Positions 53,283 to 64,000 of a stretch of 64,000 nucleotides of DNA are shown here, piece by piece. The stretch is from contig JBAMJR010000161.1 of assembly GCA_038501785.1 (NCBI GenBank), positions 3,124,501-3,188,500 of the forward strand, in the 5' to 3' direction. Positions within the stretch are counted from its first letter, which is position 1. Every line of letters starts with the position of its first letter. The notes beneath the pieces are model-generated. The model saw nothing but the letters and a program-made list of their open reading frames with translations. It was not told the DNA's origin and searched no databases. Position numbers and translations under genes: made by a program. This DNA comes from Myoxocephalus aenaeus (lineage: Eukaryota; Chordata; Actinopteri; Perciformes; Cottidae).

Positions 53283-56200
53283 CGGGTCCTTCGCTGTCCT
53301 TCATTTTCAAATAAAATGGGTATTGCTTCAATCGTAAATTTTAAACTGAAAATGGATGGATGGAAAATGGGTAAAAAATCCCGACTGTGAATAATGGAAC
53401 CTTGAAATTGCAGTATTGCACAGCAGGTCCCCCACTCAGCCCTTACAGGCATTGTTCTGCGCTATTTCATTGGTGGCACCATTTTTTTTTTTTACTTTGC
53501 CTTGATCTCCGACCTCGACCAACACTCAACGTGAGCCAACACTTTGATTTCTTTTCTGTTGCTGTTTTTTGACAAGACACACGAGTGAAGCAGAACAAAA
53601 GCTTCCAGTTAATGCAACTTAACAGCTGGGAGCGGAAGAAACATCCAAAGATAATTTTGATTAAAATGCAGGCAGCCAAATTGGAAATAGAATAAATGGG
53701 TTTTCCAGTACTGCCTGTATTATCAAATTGATCTTATTTTTTCTTAATTTGCTTGTATCTTATGTTGTTGTGTTTGTTTGTTTTTGCATGAGACATCAGT
53801 TTGGTGATTTATTTTTAATTTGCTTCTGTTTTTTTTTACACTTAATTGTGTTTTCTTACTGCACAGTAGTACTGGAAAAAGAATTGCATGTCAAGTGCAT
53901 GTTGTCATCAGCCTGCAGCCATATGAAGCTTAATGTATTGTCATCCAGAGAGATAAAACAGAGCTCATTGACTTAACTTTACTTTTAACAAGCACTCCAG
54001 AGATATTATGAGCTCCCTTTCATCTCTATACACAAATATACTACTCTTTCAGCACTTGTAGAATTCATTATCTTCAATTAGCAAATCAAATTAGCTGCCA
54101 CTGTATGATCTGTAGCCTCAGTTTTCACATCTTGTGGTTTTGCGTTCCCTTGTAGGATCTGATCCTGTATTTACCCATTCTTGATGGTTTAAGTTCCTGT
54201 GCTTCACGTTGTCACCCTGGTTTACATAATTGTTTCGACCAAAGTGGAAGCAGGCTGCGATATTAACTTATTACTGCGGTTGGAGTGAGACTTTGGCAGC
54301 CCAGCCAGAGGGGAATTACAGTACTCAAGATGATAAGAGCTTGGATATATCAACTGTAGGTTATGTAACATCATATCACAGCACTTGGCAGTCTGGCCAG
54401 GACTCAATGCCATGTTGTCAGCGGTGATGAAAAGGTCTTGAAGATACGATTCACATGGGAAAAAAAGTAGTTTGGTTTCCAGGTGATGGGAAACTATGCA
54501 GCTCGACTCAGAGTATCACCTAGGTGAGCAGAAATTACACCTCATAGGCCAGAGTGTCATTATATGGCCTTTTCCTCACATACAGTACATATCTTCATAT
54601 GCCTTTATCTGAGGGGTCTGCTTCCAGTTTATCAGCAATAATTTGGATAATTGATTACTTGTATAAGTAATTCAGCAAAAATGACTATAATTCTAGTCAA
54701 ACATCTAGTTTCAGCATCTCAAATTTGAAATATTTTCTGGTTTCTATAACAGTGAATAGGATGTATTATCTCTCCCTTATTCTATCTTCGCTGACACCTT
54801 TCAATCACAACATCCTAGTTGCACAACATCCTTTCTCAATACTGAATAAATCTCTCTCCCTGATGCATTGACACACATCTTACAAAGATAGCAGCAAAGA
54901 ATCTCAGAGGGACAAAAAATGTAGAACAGGCTACTTTGCTTCAGTCCTATTTATGTGCCTTGAAGTCAAATATAAAAAAAGCCTCTGGCTTTAAAATGGA
55001 GATAAATACCTTCATATCCAGTTCAATTACTTTTCCACTCTAGTATCAGCATTTTGATTAGCATCCCTGTCAGCTTTATGATTATGATGCCGATTATGGT
55101 GATCATAACTGTTGTGATGATGGTGATGATGATTGTGTTTGTGATTACTCTGCTTACTGACTGTGGCCGTGTCACAGATGCAATCTTTCATCTGCTCAGC
55201 TCATTCGGTGTGGAATTTGCAGTCTGGAGGAGCTTTAACTGGTCCAGAACTGTTCCCGATAGATAGATAATGTGTCTCCATGGGAGCCGAGACAAATTTT
55301 AAGTGGAGGCTCTTTGAAAATAAGATTTCAATTTAGTGGGTTGGTAGATGTGGAAGAGTGGAAATTTAGCATAGAGTATAATTTTGTGATAAAAAAGAAG
55401 AGCGTATTATAGATACAACATAAATCTTTCAGATGTATGGGAGTGTGGGGGAATATAAAATAATACTAAAACTAAAATTACAGGAAAAAAAACTGAACGA
55501 ATTAATCGTAATTAATGAAAAATAGTCATATTGTAGATGAAAACTAATTTGCAAGATCAGCAGAATCATCCAGGCAATGTATATTTTGTATGATATAAAA
55601 TATACTATATAGTGTCTCACACACTTCCAATATCACCGCTGCCTCCAGTTAACAGTTAACGCTGCTTGTGCCTGGTAAAACACGATATGACCGAGAGGAT
55701 TACAGATTTCTCTTTTCTTTTGTGCTTTTGTGTTTATATTACTGTAATTTATATCTGTAAGTTCAAAGCCCCACTCCCACCATGTGCATCTCTCTCTGTC
55801 AGTGTGGGAACAGGGTTTTCTTGTATCATAGTATTTTGAACATTCACATTTTTGGTATAATTTCCAAATGCTTGTAAATTGTGTGCACTTTAAAGCGAGA
55901 CTACAAAATGTGATTGTATCTAAAGTTTGCTTGAAAAAAAAAAAAAAGCCCATACCAGAACCAGGAAGGCTGAAGCAGTGTATTGAATAAAGGTGGATTA
56001 TATTGCTTGTGAATTTTGAAAATGAAAATGTAATTTGTAAGAGGAATGTCTTTTTAAAAAGTCTTGCTTTAATTCTACACTGTAGATTTACCATTAGGAT
56101 TATTGTTAAAAGCAGAAACTCGGGTTCAGAAATGGACAAAGACAAAGAATGGTGAGAGATTTGAGAGAACAACACAGAGAGCGAAATAACATGAAAACAA

Positions 56201-58990
56201 CATTTTCCTCTTATCTTACACACAAGGCTTTGGGAATTGGGTGTGAATTGCTTTTAAGTTCACTCCGGCAATAAAAGTGCTTAAACATATTCACATTCAC
56301 ATAAACACAAACACAGTTAAGACCTATAATCACAACAATAATTTGTACAGGAAAAGAAGAGAGAAACAAAGAGAGAACAACTCCATCAGCTTGTGAATGT
56401 TGCATCTGTAGCAGATGCTCAAATCTCATTTAACAGCTATTAGGTCAACAATGGAAACAAACGAAGAATGTAAGGCAGCAACGATGTCATGATAAAGAGA
56501 TGCGTTCAGGTTTTTCGTCATCAGTTGGATTTCGAGAAGGAAAAAGGAACTATAGTCAAACGAGTGACAAATGTGTCCTTCGTCATTATCGCTTTCTTTA
56601 TTTGTGAATGGCATAATCATTTCCAAAAGAAAATAATGAAAAACAGACTATATCTCATCATGCATTCTTTGTAGTTCTTATTTGATAAAGATTCTGCAGA
56701 TAAACACCTGACAGGCCCACGCAGCACGTTTCAGCCCCTGTATTGATTGGCCGACCAGGTGTCTGTCTGAGTGATTGATGAACTGTAGAACTTGTTAGTT
56801 ATTCGCAGCACCTCTCTGAACCTTGCACTCCCAGAGCTTCAACCAAAACAAATCTACATTTACAGCAGGGTTTCTGGAAATGTTATTAAGCTCCTCCGTC
56901 ATCCTGACTGCATTACTGTGTCACCAGCCTCCAAAGAGACTTTGTGTTGAAGCTTTAAGCACAGATGACTGTAAAAATCCACTCTGTGTTTCTTAGAGGA
57001 GTCACTGTTGTTTGAAGCGGATGGGTGGCTCCAAGCCTCAGTATCTACTCAGTATCTTTAGCATCAGTCTGATGTTTTCAATCTAATTATGCTGATCTCG
57101 TAATTACACAGCAAGAAAGAAGGATTTTAATAGAAGCATGAAGGCTGACTTGACTGATATAAGTGGATGTAAAATGGTGAATAAGCCGCTGAACTCTGTT
57201 GCTGCACCAAGTTTAGACATACACGCTATTCCAGCGAGCAGCTGGAGAGACTCAAGTTGATGGTGCGTGTAAAAGCACCTCCTCTGGAGCACGACTGAAA
57301 GACAAGTCACTCGACTGATATTGTGGTTCAGAACTGAGAGCAGAGAGAGCAATAAGAGTTTCTACTTACCCCAATGAGCTCACTTTCACTGTTTGAGAGC
57401 GCATGTGGAGTTCAGGATAATTATAACATTGGGAGGGACTCAAGATTAACTTCATTGATTCTCAGATCGGAGCACATGGTTTGGCTGATGAAGCCCAAAC
57501 GCACTGAAAGCTTTAAATGACGCGCCTCATTTGTCAAATGATGCTCCTATGGCACGATGCAGGCATCAGATTTGCAATGCCAACACAGAACCAGAGTATT
57601 TTAGGAATAGGTTGCTGTTTAGGATACATTTTTGGATATTACAGATACTCCTTAATCTTTTGACTTTATCTAAACATGACAGTCCTGGTTCAAAACTATA
57701 AAGTGGATAAGATGCAATTATCAATATGTTATATATACAACAGAGCACACAAAAAGGCCATCAAGTTACAAACAGAGTTTACATTAAGTGGTGACAGCTG
57801 ACGTTTGGCTTTTTAACCAGTGGAAGCAACAGTGTTATTGTTCATGAATAATGAATTTCTTAATTAAAAGATCATCCTCAGGGGAAAACCAGGTTGGAGT
57901 AGAGGTGTCAAAGTAGTTTGGTATACGTCGTAACACTTTCAAAGATTCAGAATGTATCGATGACATCGCAATATTCTAGAACTCACAGTGCTGACTCACA
58001 GCTTTAACTAAAGCAACCTTCCTTTTCTATGAAAGATAAACAATGAAACAACATCGCGATTACTTCGGGTTAATCTATAGATAGCCGTGACATCACCCGG
58101 AAGGAACCAATCATCACACCGGTCACTCAGGCTTCACTTTGCACAATAACATGTGCAGACCTATCACATAGTCTGTGAGCTCAGACGGGTTTTGTAAAAA
58201 CAATCTCACAGTATTGCTGAACATACTTTACTAACTCCTGTCTATGTTAATAAGTAATGTTTGATACACAGTGAATCACACACGTTAAGGATTGATGGAT
58301 GATGGATGGATGGATGATTGATTTATTCTTGATTAAATTAACCATTGGGGATTGTAACCAAGTCTTCATATTGTAACTGTTGAATCTTGTCTGATTCCAA
58401 CTGCAAGCTGTTTTCTTGCTAAAGCAAAAAGGAGCAGGGAAAGTAGACAACCAAAAACCATATGACTTCATGCTTTCTGACTAATATGCATCATCACAAA
58501 CGGATGAACAAAAAATAGGGTATGATCAGCAACGGTTGCCAATCCTAGTTTCACCTCTGACGGGTAAAAATAAGACTTATATCCACCAATGAAAGCAATG
58601 GGAGGGTGCTTCTCCCAGGAGGGCTCATTAAAACAGATTTTGTTTTTGTTAGCGCAGAATAAAGAGGAAAGACCTTTCTGTGTGCCACTTCAGACATGAC
58701 TCAGGTCGGAGTAAAAGTAATAGGATGCCCCCTTCTACTACAATTACTACAATGAGGTTGCAGCATTGAGGGTGTGAACCAAAACAAAACAGTAAAGAAC
58801 ATAGTAATTGGACAACATCATCGTATAACCCCTGCAGAGAGAAGACACATCCCTTAGCCAATCAGTGCCGATATGAGCCGGTTGGAAAGGCCAATCCCCA
58901 TGTGGGCTTGTTAGGGACCTGTTTGTTTGGAGAGAGAGAGAGAGGCAATAGAAGGTTAGACTGATAGAGGCGATGAGAAAAACACAGCAA

Positions 58991-58992
<2 letters not shown>

Positions 58993-59021
<29 letters not shown>
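58993..59021. repeat. TG microsatellite
   Basis: Uninterrupted TG run. Confidence 0.9.
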
Positions 59022-59026
<5 letters not shown>

Positions 59027-59765
59027 GTTATCTGTCTCTCTACTTGCTGTGTCTGAAGAAGGCAATGTCCGTGTGGTGCTCTGATCCAAGGTTGGAAAAG
59101 GTTCAGTTCAGCTCAGCTGGTCAGGAAGGTCCCCTCCTCTCCTTCCGTTGGTCGGGCTGGGTTTTAAATACTCGTGCCAGTACGGCTTCTGACATTTTAT
59201 TACAATACCAAAAGAATACTTATCTTAAAATGTTTGCTTTAAATCTTGAGCTGTCTCATCAATAAATAATAAATAAACCGGAGGTTTGATACCCAGCCCT
59301 TGCTAATAGTTGCAAGGGGTTATTGTGTGTGGTGAAATGGGTTTTATGGTTGTGGAGATTGGATCCCTGGAAACAGATCAGACAGGATTAACTGCTCAGC
59401 CTGGAAAAGGTCAAGCACGATCCGGGTCCCTTTGTGTCCTCTGTTCACCCTGCAAAGACCTTTGCCATTCTAGTACATCGCAACACTGTTGGTCCATAAA
59501 GAGAAAAATTACTCGTGATTTTTTTTCTCTATATCATGCTTTTAATGTTTTAATAATTACATGATGATTACTTAATTTTCATGAATTCATTGACAACAAT
59601 GATGTGTGTGTGTGTGTTCATCCTCATTAAGGCCACTTTGATGAAACATGTATATACTGTACTGTATCCTTACTCAATGATAGCAGTCATTATTTAGTTC
59701 AGAATGTGTCATTTGCTATTATCCAAATATACTTTTGAATTCCTGATGATTTGTTTAATGTCATG

Positions 59766-59768
<3 letters not shown>

Positions 59769-59846
<78 letters not shown>
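59769..59846. repeat. TG microsatellite
   Basis: Uninterrupted TG run of about 78 nt, among the longest in the window. Confidence 0.95.
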
Positions 59847-59847
<1 letters not shown>

Positions 59848-60276
59848 ACTGTATAGACAAATATAAACCTTTCCACCTACTTTAACTAAACAAAACATGA
59901 TGGAATCGGGCCTCAAACAGTGTTGAAAGAACAATATCTGTATTATTCATCTTGAAGTATGAAGAGGATCTGGGGCATTGTTTGTGTCGGCTTTAGTTTT
60001 GACAGAGTGTGCTTGTTTGGATAAAGACGTCTCTCAGCTGTAGCTAACCTGAAGTTGCAGTTCTCTGCTGCAACGTCTTAATTCAGACACCATGTTTGCT
60101 TCATCTTTCGCCCTTCTGCTCTTCTTCCTCCTCGTCTGGTTTGCATCCTGCATTCACCTTTCTAATCCTTTCTCCTCCTCATTTTCCTACATCAGCACCT
60201 CGCCCTCTTTTCTCTTTGTTTCACTGACTCTGTTCCTGACTAAGCCTTTTAGGCTGTGTGAAATTAGCTCCTGGCT

Positions 60277-60278
<2 letters not shown>

Positions 60279-60335
<57 letters not shown>
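60279..60335. repeat. TG microsatellite
   Basis: Uninterrupted TG run of about 57 nt. Confidence 0.95.
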
Positions 60336-60336
<1 letters not shown>

Positions 60337-61747
60337 AGTGGCTATAGTCTTGGTAATCTTTACAACTAACTTTGATCAGACGTAATGCAAGTTGCTGTTT
60401 CACTGTTGTGTGTTTATAAGACAGTGGGTGAAACAGTGAAGAGGCTGTTCTGCTTAAAATCCTCTTTCCTTCCCTCAAGCGGCAACTGTGCTTTGTTTGT
60501 CTAAAAATATCCATATTATTTTGGGGGGGAGCTGCTGTTTTGGCCATGCCCTCTAACTGGGGTTCAGAGCTTGACGTCTGCCCTCTGCAGTGTTGCTTCA
60601 TTGTCCTCGATGCACCCTAAGGTGATAAATATTGAAATTTAAGACAGTTTACAGTATTCCTGTTCACATTTTCTTCCAGCAAATGAATACATAGTTATGA
60701 TACCACTTCCCCAAACTCACCAAAACCGTGTTATTGTTTTTGCCCAGCAGTTTGATTCTGTCTGACATAACATATACTGTACGTGTTGATTAATCGTAGA
60801 CATGAAATAGAAGTGCAAGTGTAATTTGAAACCCCAGAAGAGTTTGGTAAGTTGAGCAAATTCACAAATTCATACAGATCAAAATTCAAGGTGATGCCAA
60901 TTAAGCAGATATTTTAAAAGGGTATGTTTCTAGGGGGTTGTTATCCTAAAAGTAACAACAACACCAAGTAAAAGCCGATGCTTGTGCAGAAACATATAGT
61001 CTTCTATATCATTACCATATCAATATGATGGTCAAAAATGGCCAACAAAAAATTGAATAAACCTGCCAGAGCTCCAATGATTAGTTACCTAATCAAAAAG
61101 ATGAGATACTCTGCACCAATTTTGATTAAAGTAGAATTTAAGTAAAAAATGCAAAACATGTGATGGTCCCAGGTTCTCCAATGTGGTTTGCTGCGCTCCC
61201 TTGTCTCTCATTATAAAACATGTAATATCTTTGGCTGTTAAAATATATATATATATCAAAAATCCCTTTGAGCTCTGTGAAATATAATTGATTGAGAAAA
61301 TATTCTGCAGATTCATCTGTAAAGAAAAAAATCTAAAAGTCCTCTCAGCAGCATTTTTTGATTCAACATGAATATTAAATGTTTGTTCCTTTGTTGATCT
61401 GTAATAACGTTCATGAAGGAAACTATAACCTCAAACAATATATCGCTGCCTTTGTACAAGGACCAGTAAAGATGTACTCACTGGTTTAGATTATAGATGA
61501 GCTCAGCTTTTACTGTAGAAATAATTCAGGTGACCTCCAGAAAACCCCACATAGAATAGACCGCGTTTTTCCATAACAAAGTGACAAAGTAACAAATGTT
61601 CACATACAGCAAACATGAAAAACACTTTGTGAAAAGTTTAGTGTGTGTGCCTGTCTGGGGGCCTGCTTTGAATGTTTTCTGCATTAATTTGGTTTGCATT
61701 TAGTTTGACAAAGCCTTAGAGACAGGTATGTATCAGTACAAAGACAT

Positions 61748-61750
<3 letters not shown>

Positions 61751-61813
<63 letters not shown>
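61751..61813. repeat. CA microsatellite
   Basis: Uninterrupted CA run of about 63 nt. Confidence 0.95.
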
Positions 61814-61815
<2 letters not shown>

Positions 61816-64000
61816 TAAGATGAGCGCTTCTTTCCACAGACTTCCTTTGAACTTTCTATACTGTCAACAGACAGGCAAACAATAAAAAAAAGAAAGAAAG
61901 TGTCAGAGAAGAATGGAAGCAACGGGGGAGGAGTTTGGGGAGAAAGGGAAGTGTGGATGGCAGGACCGCTCTGACACGCTGAGGGTGGAGGAAACTTACA
62001 AACTTACTGAGGGGAACTGAGGTGGACGATTAAACAGAGTAGACTAATGCACCTGGAGTACAGACAGGACATTTATCTCCCCGTCCTCCTGAGCTCCTCC
62101 TGAGCTTCCCCAGTGGAGCAGACAGATAAGAGAGCCTGTGTGCGATTGTCTTAACACTTGGCCCGTCGCCACGGCTGCACTATCACCGTGGGATACCGTC
62201 AGGAGCAGAGGGGATTCTGTCAGATAGGATGGTATTAAAAAAAGATAGGGTAGTTTCGTGCAGGAAGTTAGCAGAGTGAATTTAGCTCATTTGAGTTCTG
62301 TAAGTGAACTACGAGATCAACTGCCCACAATGCTCAGCTGTAAGCACGCTATCATACTGCCTTTCACACTGTTTTTGCATGATTTTCTTCACATTTCATA
62401 CAATTTCACAGTGAGACTCAATGGATCTGTTTAGGGTACTAAGTCTCTTGCACGGGGACACACAGAGAGAAAAATCATAGTTGCCATATGAATATATATT
62501 AAGTCTCTTTTGCATCCTTTGCCCTCATTTTTCATGTCATACTCATCTGTGTTTATGTATCTCTATTCTGGAGCCGTCTCGCAGCTCATCAATGCAAATA
62601 TATGGATTCAATTACAGCCAATGTATCTTTTTCATCTGCCTAGGTTCCATGTAATGCAACCAATTGAAGATCTAGCCACCAGTTAGAAAGCAGAAAGACA
62701 TTTTCTTTCTCTGTAATTTCCGCTCTTTCTTTATAAATCTCATTTTCACTGAGATTATTCAGCTTTTGGTTTTTAGATGTAGTGTTGACAACACAAGCAG
62801 AAAACAGCAGAAGCGGGTCAGCTATTAACATTTTTGTATTGCTCAATCTAAAGATGTATATCCTGCTCAGCAGTGACAATGTTGTGAGCTAGAGGAGAGG
62901 CAGATGGAACTGAAATGTTCAAGCTGTTGAGTATTTTTTCCAGGAGCACGGGAACCAGACAGCCCCGGCTCTTTTTTCACACCAAGGAGAGGTTATGGAA
63001 GCATGGCAGCCACAGGAATTCACTGTGTGAGAGCTGAGACTGTTAGCAGCCAGCAAAGTCCATTCATCATCATCGAGCGTATCGCCGCACACTTGCTGGT
63101 GGAGCTCACCTCACAGATCAAGGACCCACATTCACAGTCCACTTGTCCAACAGACCTGAAGTCAAGTAGACAAAAAGACAAGGAGCAACTCGTACTATTG
63201 TGTTCCCTCAACCAATCACACGGCCAGGGGCTGCAGGCACAAGGCCTGTAGCCGTGTCAAGCTAATCTTGTGATATGCTGTCTTATCTATTATTTCTTAC
63301 ACTGTGTCCACCAGCCTCAGTCTCCCCAGGCCCTAGATCTAGATCCAGGCTGACCTTGACACGCCTGCTAGCTGTTGATAGGTGCAGAAACGCTGATCTG
63401 ACAGACAGAAGTGACTCGGGAACAGTTACAAACACGAGACTAAGCTAGGTGTGAGGAGAAAAAGTCAGAATCACAAGCAAAGTGTTTCAGACTTTCTATT
63501 TCTGCCTTCGCCAGTTTCCTTCAGCCATCTGCCTTTATCTCATTCTCCTCTGTTTCATTTCATCTGTTTAACTCAAAAGTGTGGCTGAGATTTTATTTGT
63601 TGTCCTTTCACCTTGACACTTTCAGTCCGTCAGTCATTTGTTCATCAATTTAGTAACTCAACCTTCAAGCTATAGTGCTTGATTATTGTTCAAGTGATTT
63701 ATCTTGCCAAAGGTTTCTGTACCTTTTTGAAATGTGAGAATATGCCTCTTTTCTGGGTTTTATATCATTGTTAATGACACCGAAATGCAATTTTAAACTG
63801 TTGTTTGATTAAAAGAAAAAAATCTAAACAGAATAATCAATGACGAAAATAGTTATTTGTAGCACAAAATGTAGCGTTAAAAAGAAAACACTTACTTTCA
63901 TGATACATGTGTTCTATCAAATGTCAAGTAAGTACGTATCTGCACACTGCACAAGTCAAGGATGAATAGGGACGGTAAAGCCACCAGTGTACTGATTGTG
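61814..64000. other. Intronic DNA, no gene recognised
   Basis: Short frames only (for example 63003-63251), none with a domain or splice context I could support. Confidence 0.4.

Larger units (their letters stand above)
33834..64000 (+). other. Large first coding-gene intron of the SPOCK-like gene
   Basis: After the donor at 33834 I find no second testican exon in 30 kb. The DNA is AT-rich, with many dinucleotide repeats and inactive transposon fragments. Long 5' introns are known in SPOCK genes of vertebrates. Stretches between the features listed below (for example 34-40 kb, 53.3-59.7 kb, 62-64 kb) show no gene that I recognise. Confidence 0.6.

Noticed and set aside
55054..55266. Hydrophobic 70-codon frame resembling a membrane protein
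   Set aside because: The Met/Ile/Val richness comes from a low-complexity ATGATG/GTGATG stretch; no splice sites or homology words.
63003..63251. 82-codon frame near the right end as an exon
   Set aside because: No family motif and no fitting splice acceptor; does not resemble any testican exon.
1..64000. CRISPR arrays, tRNA or rRNA genes, bacterial operons
   Set aside because: None seen; the composition and content are those of a vertebrate genome, and the tandem repeats are microsatellites or minisatellites without spacer structure.

Overview
The window reads as nuclear DNA of a bony fish, most likely a percomorph. It is AT-rich, dense in CA/TG and CT/GA microsatellites, and carries fish-type BEL/Pao, L2 and Rex1-like retroelements, tRNA-derived SINEs and several interspersed repeats I know from percomorph genomes. 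There is no bacterial gene organisation. Only two parts look like functional units: a complete endogenous retrovirus and the 5' end of one host gene.

Layout. Positions 1-5.9 kb hold a decayed BEL/Pao LTR retrotransposon on the minus strand: gag broken by frameshifts and a stop, and a pol that keeps protease, RNase H and integrase but lacks the reverse-transcriptase palm. From 5.9 to 17.8 kb lie a pyrimidine minisatellite, a MITE-like element (6.9-7.2 kb), the 3' end of an L2 LINE (7.58-8.63 kb), a 583-bp non-autonomous hAT element with an exact 8-bp target duplication (9083-9665), a Rex1-like LINE fragment (11.8-12.7 kb) and otherwise featureless DNA.

Positions 17814-30451 are a 12.6-kb provirus on the plus strand. 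Its two 522-bp LTRs look identical base for base and are flanked by a 4-bp AAAC duplication. It has a tRNA-Trp-type primer site, a splice donor, a 2-kb leader with tandem repeats and a hairpin, an open gag, an in-frame UAG, an open pol, an open gamma-type env, a 3' region with a duplicated ~65-bp block, and a polypurine tract. Read together: unspliced RNA would give Gag and, by stop readthrough, Gag-Pol; a spliced RNA would give Env. The state of the LTRs and frames points to a very recent insertion.

About 2.5 kb downstream and in the same direction is the 5' end of a testican (SPOCK family) gene: a non-coding exon ending at 33103 and the first coding exon at 33699-33833. The remaining 30 kb looks like its first large intron. 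It contains microsatellites, an inactive LINE fragment, SINEs, a candidate recursive splice site near 47993, an isolated CpG-rich patch at 46.56-46.79 kb and some non-coding blocks that may be regulatory. All calls are from reading the sequence; no alignment or database search was run.
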